Below, piece after piece: positions 57,127-64,000 of a DNA stretch of 64,000 nucleotides (positions are counted from its first letter, which is position 1; each line of letters starts with the position of its first letter). The DNA is taken from NCBI RefSeq assembly GCF_030053155.1, contig NZ_CP125642.1, positions 495,701 through 559,700 of the forward strand, in the 5' to 3' direction. Both the position numbers and the translations under genes were made by a program. The notes below the pieces were generated by a model. That model had not been told where the DNA came from, did not search any database, and saw nothing but the letters and a program-made list of their open reading frames with translations. The stretch is from Rhizobium sp. BT03 (GTDB taxonomy: Bacteria; Pseudomonadota; Alphaproteobacteria; Rhizobiales; Rhizobiaceae).

Positions 57127-58497
57127 ATGAGCAAATCCTTCGGCGCGATGTCGGTCGCCCAGCTTTCCGTCCTCATTCAAGGTGGCGCGGCCGATCCGGT
57201 CGACGTGGCCGAGGCGGTCTTCGGAACCATCGCTGATTATGCCGACAAGGCGGTCTTCACCACGCTGCTGGAAAGCCGCGCGATGGAGGAGGCGCGGGCC
57301 TCCTCGAAGCGTTTGCGCCAAGGCCGATCGCTCGGATTGCTGGACGGCATTCCGATCGCCTGGAAGGATCTTTTCGATGTCGAAGGCCTGGCGACGACGG
57401 CGGGTTCCGTCGTGCTTGCCACCGATGCGCCGGCCAGGCGCGATGCGGCCGTCGTCGGTCTCCTCCGGCAGGCGGGCATGGTCGCTATCGGCCGCACCAA
57501 TATGAGCGAATTCGCCTTTTCCGGCCTCGGCATCAATCCGCATTACGGCACGCCGGTCAATCCGCGCAGCACGGATCTGCCGCGCATTCCCGGCGGTTCG
57601 TCCTCCGGCGCCGGTGTCGCCGTCGCCGCCGGTCTGGTGCCGGTCGCGATGGGCACGGATACTGGCGGCTCGGTGCGCATTCCCGCCGCCTTCAACGGCA
57701 TTGTCGGCTACAAGGCGACCCGCGGCCGTCATGCGATGGAAGGCGTCTATCCGCTGGCCAAGAGCCTGGATTCGCTGGGGCCGCTCTGCCGCAGCGTCCG
57801 GGATGCGGTGTGGATCGATGCGGCGATGCGCGGCCGCACGGCGCCTGATGTCGTCGAGCCTCCGCTGCAGGGGCTGGAATTGCTCGTGCCTGACAATATC
57901 GTCTTCGACGGAGCCGAGCCTGACGTGATCGCTGCGTTCGAGGCCGCTTTGGAACGTCTTCAAAGGGCCGGCGCCCATGTTGCCCGTAGGGTCATTCCCG
58001 CCTTCGACGAGATTTTCGATCTGATGACGAGATACGGCCCGCTGGTCACAGCGGAGGCTTTCGCATTGCATCGGGAGCGGCTCGCGGGACCGGATGCGGA
58101 CAGGATGGACCACCGCGTCGTCATGCGCACACGCTTGGGAAGCAGGACGAGTCTGGCCGATTACCTGGCGGTCCTTGCGGCGCGCGGCCGCCTGATCGCC
58201 GATGTCGAGCGCCTTGCCGGCGACCGGCTCATCGCTTTTCCGACGGTCGCCCATGTCGCTCCACCGATCGGACCGCTGGAACAGGATGACGAGCTGTTCT
58301 TCGCGACAAACAACAAGACGCTGCGCAACACCGCGCTCGGCAATTTCCTCGACTGGTGCGGCGTCTCCATCCCCTGCGGCACGGGTGCTTCAGGCATGCC
58401 GGTCGGTCTGCTGCTTTCGGCCACCGCCCGTCGCGACGAGGCGCTGCTCGGGGTCGCACTCGCCGCCGAGCCGGTCGTTCGTGGCGATTTCGCCTAA
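57127..58497 (+). CDS. Amidase (amidase signature family)
   Basis: Amidase-signature enzyme, 456 aa. The catalytic Lys-cisSer-Ser triad is visible: AWKDLFDVEG (Lys), GGSSSGAGVAVAAGLVP (cis-Ser) and GTDTGGSVRIPAAF (nucleophile Ser). It hydrolyses an amide to acid and ammonia; substrate unknown. ATG 57127 is chosen because sequence upstream in frame is not family-like, though the ribosome-binding site is weak. It is followed on the same strand by a TIM-barrel isomerase gene. Confidence 0.9.
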   Translation: MSKSFGAMSVAQLSVLIQGGAADPVDVAEAVFGTIADYADKAVFTTLLESRAMEEARASSKRLRQGRSLGLLDGIPIAWKDLFDVEGLATTAGSVVLATDAPARRDAAVVGLLRQAGMVAIGRTNMSEFAFSGLGINPHYGTPVNPRSTDLPRIPGGSSSGAGVAVAAGLVPVAMGTDTGGSVRIPAAFNGIVGYKATRGRHAMEGVYPLAKSLDSLGPLCRSVRDAVWIDAAMRGRTAPDVVEPPLQGLELLVPDNIVFDGAEPDVIAAFEAALERLQRAGAHVARRVIPAFDEIFDLMTRYGPLVTAEAFALHRERLAGPDADRMDHRVVMRTRLGSRTSLADYLAVLAARGRLIADVERLAGDRLIAFPTVAHVAPPIGPLEQDDELFFATNNKTLRNTALGNFLDWCGVSIPCGTGASGMPVGLLLSATARRDEALLGVALAAEPVVRGDFA

Positions 58498-58562
58498 TTG
58501 GCAATTGAACCGCCGGGCTTTTATTGCGATTGATGGCAGGAGGAAATCCTGGAGGAAAGCAC

Positions 58563-59423
58563 GTGCAGATCTTGCAAAACGGACGCTTCGCGGTTTCGAC
58601 ATGGTCGCTGCATCGGCTGCTCGGCGCCGTTTATGACTATAGCCCCGATCCTGATAAAAGTGCTGCGCCCAGGCAACCCTATGGCCCGGGGGCCGCGGCA
58701 CTGATCGACATGCCGGCGGCGCTGGCGGCGCGCGGCCTCAACCGGCTGGAGATCTGCTCCTTTCATCTGCCGAGCCTCGATTCCGGCTATCTAAGCGAAT
58801 TGCGCGATGCGATGACGGCGTCAAACGTGCTGTTCCAGACGTTGCTCGTCGAGGACGGCGATCCGAGCCATCCCGAGACTGGAGAACGCGATGTCAGATG
58901 GATGGCGCCGTGGATCGATATCGCCGCTTCCCTTGGGGCGCAGAGGATGCGCGTCATCGCCGGCAAGCAGAAGCCGGTCGAGGAAAACCTGAGCCGTGCT
59001 GCCCGTCATCTGAACTGGCTGGCCGAAAGAGCCGAAGGCAGCGGCGTGCGCATCGTCGTCGAAAACTGGTTCGACCTGCTGCCGTCGCCCGTCGAGATGA
59101 ACTGGCTGCTGGATCGGCTGGACGGCAAGGTCGGCCTCAACGGCGACCTCGGCAATTGGGCGGCACCCGCAAAATATGAAGGTCTGGCCGACATCATGCG
59201 CCGGGCGGAAATCTGCCATGCCAAGGCCGATTACACCGTTGCCGGCCTCGATGCCGACGACTACCGCACATGCCTGGAGATGTGCGAGCGGGCCGGCTAT
59301 GCCGGACCCTTCACGCTGATCTACGACTCGCCCTTCTTCCCCGACGAATGGGACGGCATCCTGCTGCAAAAGCAGTTCATCGAGGATTTCCTGCGCGAGT
59401 CGCCGGCGCGCAGGACGGCTTGA
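58563..59423 (+). CDS. Sugar phosphate isomerase/epimerase-like TIM barrel
   Basis: Xylose-isomerase-like TIM-barrel protein (AP_endonuc_2 family), 286 aa from a GTG start. GGAGGAAAG lies directly before GTG 58563, which decides the start over upstream ATG codons. Motifs include LEICSFHLPSLDSGYL, RIVVENWFDLLPSP with a metal-type Glu, GLNGDLGNWAAP and EICHAKADYTV. Relatives epimerise or isomerise sugars and inositol derivatives. Co-directional with the amidase gene, 65 bases apart. Confidence 0.8.
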   Translation: MQILQNGRFAVSTWSLHRLLGAVYDYSPDPDKSAAPRQPYGPGAAALIDMPAALAARGLNRLEICSFHLPSLDSGYLSELRDAMTASNVLFQTLLVEDGDPSHPETGERDVRWMAPWIDIAASLGAQRMRVIAGKQKPVEENLSRAARHLNWLAERAEGSGVRIVVENWFDLLPSPVEMNWLLDRLDGKVGLNGDLGNWAAPAKYEGLADIMRRAEICHAKADYTVAGLDADDYRTCLEMCERAGYAGPFTLIYDSPFFPDEWDGILLQKQFIEDFLRESPARRTA

Positions 59424-59441
59424 TCCAAACGGATTTCGCGC

Positions 59442-60956
59442 TCATTCCTGCCGCGGGAACCTCTGGCTTTCCTCGAGCACGTTCAGGTCCATATGGTTGC
59501 GCATATAGCGCTCCGATGCCTTCTGCAGCGGCTGATAGTCCCAGGGATAATAGGCGCCGTTGCGCAGCGCGGCGTAGACCACCCAGCGGCGCGCCTGGCT
59601 TTCGCGCACGGCTGCGTCGAAATCGGCAAGGTTCCAGCGCCGGCCGGCCTGGTCGGCAAGTCTTGCCAGAGTGTCGGCATGCGCCGGCTTCCCGGCCAGA
59701 TTGTCGAGCTCCTGCGGATCGGCTTCGAGATCGAACAGCATCGGTGGATCCTTCTCGCAGAGCGAAAGCTTGTAGCGCCCGTCCCTGAGGCAGACGAGCG
59801 GCGCTTCGGAACCTTCGGCGGCATATTCCATCGGCACGGGGCCGCGGCTGCCGGTGCCTTCGGCAAGGCCTGCGAGATCTTCGCCTTCGGTCCATGGTTT
59901 CAACGAGGTGATGTCGATCCCGGCAAGAGCCGCCAGCGTCGGCGTCACGTCGAGCGTGGAGACCGGCTGATCGATACGCCCGGGCTTCCAGCCGGGGGCC
60001 GCGATCATCAGCGGAACGCGCGCCGATCCTTCGAAGAAGTTCATCTTGAACCAGAGGCCGCGATCGCCGAGCATGTCGCCATGATCGGAAACGAAGAGGA
60101 TGATGGTGTTGTCGGCCATGCGGGTCCGTTCCAGCACGCCGAGAATCTCGCCGATCTTGTCGTCGACATAGGAGATATTGGCGAAGTAGCCCCGCCTTGC
60201 CCGCCGGATCTCTTCCGGGCTGATGTCGAAAGCATCGTGGTCGCAGGCTTTCATCAGCCGCTGCGAATGCGGATCCTGCCGCTCGAAGGCGATCGGCGCC
60301 ACCGCCGGGTCGAGGGCCGGGCAATCCTCATAGAGGTCCCAGAATTTGCGGCGCGCGACATAGGGGTCGTGCGGATGGGTGAAGCTGACGGTCAGGCACC
60401 AGGGGCGTTCGTCATGGCCCCGCGACAGATCGAACAGTTTGCGGGTGGCGTGGTAGGCGACTTCGTCGTCATATTCCATCTGGTTGGTGATCTCGGCAAC
60501 GCCGGCGCCGGTCACCGAGCCGAGATTGTGATACCACCAGTCGATGCGCTCGCCGGGCTTGGTATAGTCGGGCGTCCAGCCGAAATCGGCCGGATAGATA
60601 TCCGTCGTCAGCCGCTCCTCGAAACCATGCAACTGGTCGGGGCCGACGAAATGCATCTTGCCCGATAGCGCCGTCTGATATCCGCTGGCGCGCAGATGAT
60701 GCGCATAGGTCGGGATGTCGGAGGCAAATTCGGCGGCATTGTCGTAGACGCGCGTCCGGCTCGGCAATTGCCCGGACATGAAGGAGGCCCGCGCCGGTGC
60801 GCAGAGCGGGCTTGCCGTATAGGTGTTGGCGAAGCGCACGGAACGCTCCGCCAATGATAACAGATGCGGCGCATGCAGAAAATCGGCAGGCCCATCGGGA
60901 AAGAGGGTCCCGTTCAACTGATCGACCATCAGGATGAGAATATTCGGGCGCGTCAT
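59442..60956 (-). CDS. betC: Choline-sulfatase
   Basis: Type I sulfatase, 504 aa, that hydrolyses choline-O-sulfate to choline and sulfate. The sulfatase signature SPLCAPARASFMSGQLPSR contains the Cys that becomes formylglycine. Metal ligands are in NILILMVDQLNG and FVSDHGDMLGDRGLW, and the BetC-specific C-terminal end is strongly conserved (RWVVYAALRNGAYYPWDYQ, PLQKASERYMRNHMDLN). It is divergent from a LysR gene. No betA, betB or betI is in this window. Confidence 0.93.
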   Translation of the reverse strand: MTRPNILILMVDQLNGTLFPDGPADFLHAPHLLSLAERSVRFANTYTASPLCAPARASFMSGQLPSRTRVYDNAAEFASDIPTYAHHLRASGYQTALSGKMHFVGPDQLHGFEERLTTDIYPADFGWTPDYTKPGERIDWWYHNLGSVTGAGVAEITNQMEYDDEVAYHATRKLFDLSRGHDERPWCLTVSFTHPHDPYVARRKFWDLYEDCPALDPAVAPIAFERQDPHSQRLMKACDHDAFDISPEEIRRARRGYFANISYVDDKIGEILGVLERTRMADNTIILFVSDHGDMLGDRGLWFKMNFFEGSARVPLMIAAPGWKPGRIDQPVSTLDVTPTLAALAGIDITSLKPWTEGEDLAGLAEGTGSRGPVPMEYAAEGSEAPLVCLRDGRYKLSLCEKDPPMLFDLEADPQELDNLAGKPAHADTLARLADQAGRRWNLADFDAAVRESQARRWVVYAALRNGAYYPWDYQPLQKASERYMRNHMDLNVLEESQRFPRQE

Positions 60957-61050
60957 GTCGTTCCTCTATGATATTTGCAGATTTTATTGAAACGCCTATC
61001 ATCGTTCCTGTAAAGCTGGCTTTTTTCGATATCTCATCAAAGGAATTTTT

Positions 61051-61956
61051 ATGCCAGAGCACCCGCTTGAGCTTGGATGGATGCGCATCTTCGTCGAGGT
61101 CGCCAGACTCGGGAGCTTTTCGTCGGCAGCGGTGGTGCTCGGGCTTACCCAGCCGGCCGTCAGCTATCAGATCCGCCGGCTGGAGGAGCAGTTCGGCGTC
61201 AGCCTGCTGCGCCGCCAGCATCGCGGCGTGACGCTGACTGCTGAAGGCGAGCGGCTTCTCGACGTCGCCGCCAAGGCGGTCGGCGACATCGATGCGCTCG
61301 CCCGCAGTTTCCGCGCCGAAGCGCAAAGACCGGTCGTCAGGTTGAGAACCGACTATGCCTTTTCATCGCTCTGGCTGATCCCGCGCATGGACGGCTTTCG
61401 TCTTCTTCACCCGGAAACGGACATCCAGATCGTCGCGACGCAGCGATTTTCAGCCGGCTTTCGCGACGAGGCGGATGTCGCGGTCGTTTTCGGCACGCGG
61501 GCGGAATTCGGCGCCATCGGCACGCTTCTGCTGCCGGAAGAGGTCGTGCCGGTCTGCACGCAGGGATTTCTCGACCGCAACGGTCCGTTCGACGATCCGA
61601 GGCAACTTGCCAGGGCAGTGCTGATCCATCTCGACACGCCGATGCCATCACCCTGGTTCGACTGGCGCAGCTATTTGACCGAATTCTCCGTCCTGCGCGA
61701 CATCAATGCCGGCCGCGGCGATATCAGCTTCAATACCTACTCACTGGTCGTTCAGGCGGCGCTGAGCGGGCAGGGCGTGGCGATCGGCTGGATGGGGCTC
61801 GTCGATACGCTGCTCTCCGCCCGCATGCTGGTCGAGGCCGGCCCGCCGCTCGAGGCGCAGGACCGCGGCTACTGGCTGGTGCCGCCGCGGTCTCCAAGCG
61901 CTCACAGCGAGAGGCTCATTGCCTGGCTATTGGACGAGGTGAAGCGGAGCAGTTAG
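61051..61956 (+). CDS. LysR-family regulator divergent from betC
   Basis: LysR-type regulator, 301 aa, with a winged-helix N-terminus (MRIFVEVARLGSFSSAAVVL, then TQPAVSYQIRRLEEQFGV) and a GcvA-like effector domain (DYAFSSLWLIPRMDGFRLLHP). Position opposite betC matches the choline-sulfate utilisation regulator seen beside betC in other proteobacteria. AAAGGA lies before the ATG at 61051. It probably senses choline-sulfate or choline. Confidence 0.88.
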   Translation: MPEHPLELGWMRIFVEVARLGSFSSAAVVLGLTQPAVSYQIRRLEEQFGVSLLRRQHRGVTLTAEGERLLDVAAKAVGDIDALARSFRAEAQRPVVRLRTDYAFSSLWLIPRMDGFRLLHPETDIQIVATQRFSAGFRDEADVAVVFGTRAEFGAIGTLLLPEEVVPVCTQGFLDRNGPFDDPRQLARAVLIHLDTPMPSPWFDWRSYLTEFSVLRDINAGRGDISFNTYSLVVQAALSGQGVAIGWMGLVDTLLSARMLVEAGPPLEAQDRGYWLVPPRSPSAHSERLIAWLLDEVKRSS

Positions 61957-62047
61957 CAACGGCTGCATTTCCCGCCGGGGGGAGCCTTGTCATCGGCGAC
62001 GCCGACCGACATTGTGGGAGCGAATCCCTAGCGAAAGTGACGCAAGC

Positions 62048-62248
62048 ATGCGAACGATCGGATATATCATCGGACTGCTTATGGTCCTCCTCGGGCTGAT
62101 CTGGATCGGGCAGGGAAGCGGCTATTTTCCCTATCCGGCCTCGAGCTTCATGATCGCCCAAACGATCTGGATGCTGTGGGGTGCTCTTCTGGCCGCAGCC
62201 GGCGTTGCCCTCATGATCATCGTCTCGCGGCTGCGCCGGAGAGTGTGA
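62048..62248 (+). CDS. Small two-helix membrane protein (66 aa)
   Basis: A 66-residue hydrophobic protein with two membrane helices (GYIIGLLMVLLGLIWIG, and WMLWGALLAAAGVALMIIV) separated by a loop GSGYFPYPASSFMIAQT, and a basic end RLRRRV. This loop recurs in small uncharacterised membrane proteins of alphaproteobacteria, from memory. Function unknown. Confidence 0.75.
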   Translation: MRTIGYIIGLLMVLLGLIWIGQGSGYFPYPASSFMIAQTIWMLWGALLAAAGVALMIIVSRLRRRV

Positions 62249-62284
62249 GCCGCCGCTGGGCGCTGACGAATTGAGGAGAATGGC

Positions 62285-63079
62285 ATGGGTGCAACTGACA
62301 TCGACGGCTTTGCGAACCGGATCAGGGGCAGCCGGGCCGGCATGATCTCCGCCTGGGTCGGCATTCCCGACGCGCTGCTCGTCAACCATCTGGCGCAGGA
62401 GGCCTTCGATGCCGTCGTGCTGGATATGCAGCACGGCATGTGGGACATGCCGTCGGCGGCCAATGGCATCGCGCAGGTGCGTCTGGCCGGCAAGCCGGCC
62501 CTGGCGCGCATCCCGGTCGGCGATTTCGCTTCCGCCTCGCGGCTGCTCGATACCGGCGCCTCGGGCATCATCGCGCCGATGATCAATTCGGCCGACGATG
62601 CGAGAGCCCTGGTCCGGACGACGAAATATCCGCCCGTCGGCGAGCGCAGCTGGGGGCCGTCATTGGCGCTGAACCATACCGGCCTGTCGGGCGATGATTA
62701 TTTGAAGAACGCCAACGCGCTCACCGTCGCCATCGCCATGATCGAGACCCGCGCCGCGCTCGATGCGATCGACGGCATTCTCGGCGTGACCGGCATCGAC
62801 GGCATTTTCATCGGCCCTTCCGATCTTTCGATTGCGCTGTCGAACGGCGATCAGGTGGCGCCGAACGCTGCCGAAATCGATAGCGCCATGCAGCATGCCG
62901 TCGAGCGCTGCCGCGCCCACGGCAAATTCGCCTGCGCCTTTGGCGCCGATGGCGAGCGGGCCGGCGAACTCCTGAAATTCGGCTTCGACCTGGTCATCGC
63001 CGGCGCCGAGACTACACAACTGCGCTCCGGCGCCCGCCGCGCCATCAACGCCGCCCGCAGGATCGCTTCGGGCAGTTGA
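62285..63079 (+). CDS. HpcH/HpaI-family aldolase
   Basis: Class II pyruvate-type aldolase or citrate-lyase-like TIM barrel, 264 aa. Motifs: AWVGIPDALLVNHLA, AVVLDMQHGMWDM with the active-site His, ARIPVGD, GIIAPMINSADDAR, PPVGERSWGP with the substrate-binding Arg, MIETRAALD with the metal Glu, and DGIFIGPSDLSIAL with the metal Asp. It would cleave a 2-oxo-4-hydroxy acid to pyruvate and an aldehyde. GAGGAG precedes the ATG. Confidence 0.9.
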   Translation: MGATDIDGFANRIRGSRAGMISAWVGIPDALLVNHLAQEAFDAVVLDMQHGMWDMPSAANGIAQVRLAGKPALARIPVGDFASASRLLDTGASGIIAPMINSADDARALVRTTKYPPVGERSWGPSLALNHTGLSGDDYLKNANALTVAIAMIETRAALDAIDGILGVTGIDGIFIGPSDLSIALSNGDQVAPNAAEIDSAMQHAVERCRAHGKFACAFGADGERAGELLKFGFDLVIAGAETTQLRSGARRAINAARRIASGS

Positions 63080-63085
63080 TCTTCG

Positions 63086-63763
63086 TCAGCGGGCCGGCTT
63101 CACCGCCAGCCAGATTACGTGACGGGCGCCGCGTTTGCGGCCGGCGCGGGTATTGACGACATCGACGGAAAAGCCGCTGTCCCCAAGCCGGCGCGTGAAA
63201 GCAGGATCCTGGCTAGACGACCAGACGGCGAGCACGCCGCCGGGGCGAAGCGCATCGCGGGCGGCGCGCAGGCCGGCGAAATCATAGAGCCGATCGTTGG
63301 ATTTGCGGGTCAACCCATCCGGGCCATTGTCGACATCGAGCAGGATCGCATCATAGGCGTTCTTGCCGGCACGGATCGCTTCGCCAACATCCCCCTGATG
63401 GATGGCGACGCGCGGATCGTCGAGACAGCCCTTGAAGACCTCGGCCATCGGCCCGCGCGCCCAGGCGACGACAGCGGGCACCAGTTCGGCGACGGTGACG
63501 CCGGCATCACCGGGAAGGATGGCAAGAGCGGCGCGCAGGGTGAACCCCATGCCGAGCCCGCCGATCAGCACCTTCGGCTTCGGATGCGACTTGATCCGTT
63601 CCCAGGAAAGCGTCGCCAGCGCTTCCTCCGAGCCGCTGAGGCGGCTGTTCATCAGCTCGTTGGCGCCGAGCATGATCGAGAACTCGCTGCCGCGCTGCTT
63701 CAGCCTGAGTTCGCCGCCTTCGCCGGGAATGGTCGCGGAATCGAGCTGGATCCAGGGCAGCAT
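63086..63763 (-). CDS. Spermidine-synthase-like SAM-fold protein
   Basis: A 225-aa Rossmann-fold protein of the spermidine-synthase/methyltransferase class. Seen are the nucleotide loop KVLIGGLGMGFTLRAAL, the acidic strand end VTVAELVPAVVAW, and the catalytic-strand motif YDAILLDVDNGPDGLT. It lacks the N-terminal beta domain typical of full polyamine synthases in part, so function is uncertain. Convergent with the aldolase gene, 6 bases apart. Confidence 0.82.
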   Translation of the reverse strand: MLPWIQLDSATIPGEGGELRLKQRGSEFSIMLGANELMNSRLSGSEEALATLSWERIKSHPKPKVLIGGLGMGFTLRAALAILPGDAGVTVAELVPAVVAWARGPMAEVFKGCLDDPRVAIHQGDVGEAIRAGKNAYDAILLDVDNGPDGLTRKSNDRLYDFAGLRAARDALRPGGVLAVWSSSQDPAFTRRLGDSGFSVDVVNTRAGRKRGARHVIWLAVKPAR

Positions 63764-64000
63764 GACGGTTTCGCCTCAGTTGAAAGAACCGTCCCCTAGC
63801 ATAGGGTGATGAGTGGGGCCAGTCAGCAGTCGGAGACCGTTTGAAAGTCGGGCGGTGGTTGGGCGGTCCATGCTTCAAGCTTCCGATGTGGACATCAGCG
63901 AATTTGGGTTGGAGGCTGTCGGTGTCTGGGCACCTCAAGCGTCCTTCGCTGGACGAGGGCACGCCTCGGAGATTGCAACGACATTTTTGGAGATTGGAAC
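63764..64000. other. Terminal 237 bases without a recognised gene
   Basis: I see no convincing coding frame, repeat or structured RNA in this last stretch. It presumably contains the promoter of the leftward spermidine-synthase-like gene and the start of the next intergenic or coding region beyond the window. Confidence 0.5.

Noticed and set aside
60968..61002. ATGATA and TATCAT inverted repeat between betC and its LysR gene
   Set aside because: Six-base AT-rich arms 23 bases apart are too weak to call a LysR site from sequence alone.

Overview
The window is high-GC chromosomal-type DNA from an alphaproteobacterium, almost certainly a Rhizobium of the leguminosarum/etli group. The evidence is a complete rha locus with the R. 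leguminosarum gene set and order (rhaR-S-T-P-Q-U-K divergent from rhaD-I), two RIME-type intergenic palindromes, a rhizobial Porin_2-family porin and a betC choline-sulfatase with a divergent LysR gene. About 65 genes are called. I see no rRNA, tRNA, CRISPR array, insertion sequence or prophage. Most of the window is ordinary catabolic and transport gene content.

Layout. 1-2.9 kb: the end of a sugar ABC importer (permease tail plus MalK/UgpC-type ATPase), then peptidase T. 2.9-9.2 kb: a SleB-like lipoprotein hydrolase, the sulfate/thiosulfate importer sbp-cysT-cysW-cysA, and a divergent porin with a strong terminator. 9.2-18.3 kb: the high-affinity potassium system, in transcription order a 27-codon membrane peptide, kdpF, kdpA, kdpB, kdpC, a RIME element, kdpD, kdpE and a ptsN-type EIIA-Ntr gene. 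18.3-24.4 kb: a CopC-like protein, a sorbitol/xylitol-type dehydrogenase, a DedA protein, a flavin disulfide oxidoreductase coupled to a DUF4126 gene, glutaryl-CoA dehydrogenase and a cupin protein.

24.4-32.9 kb: a LysR regulator divergent from a branched-chain-amino-acid-type ABC importer (substrate-binding protein, livG, livF, livH, livM). A GMC oxidoreductase and a 3-hydroxyisobutyrate dehydrogenase-like gene follow in the same direction, which suggests a catabolic operon for an unidentified organic substrate. A 138-bp nested palindrome splits livF from livH. 32.9-34.6 kb: an orphan FhuC/FecE-type ATPase and an FAH/hydratase-family protein.

34.7-45.6 kb: L-rhamnose catabolism. An ABC importer (RhaSTPQ), mutarotase (RhaU), kinase (RhaK), isomerase (RhaI), fused aldolase/lactaldehyde dehydrogenase (RhaD) and DeoR-type repressor (RhaR). 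The divergent intergenic region carries two nearly identical 19-bp boxes, each ending in the TTGACA of one of the two promoters.

45.7-50.5 kb: a carboxymuconolactone-decarboxylase-family gene divergent from an ECF41/SigJ-type sigma factor, with two face-to-face copies of TGTCACA-N16-CGTC between them; then a metallo-amidohydrolase, an IclR regulator and an SDR. 50.5-57 kb: a fused 5-oxoprolinase/hydantoinase with a divergent MarR-type regulator and a palindromic operator candidate, a small protein divergent from a TetR regulator, and several small proteins. 57-64 kb: an amidase, a sugar-isomerase-like TIM barrel, betC with its LysR regulator, a small membrane protein, an HpcH/HpaI aldolase and a spermidine-synthase-like protein.

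The most informative non-coding signals are the divergent ECF41 promoter pair, the paired rha operators, the small peptide ahead of kdpF, and the large palindrome inside the liv operon. I found no clearly new multi-gene system.
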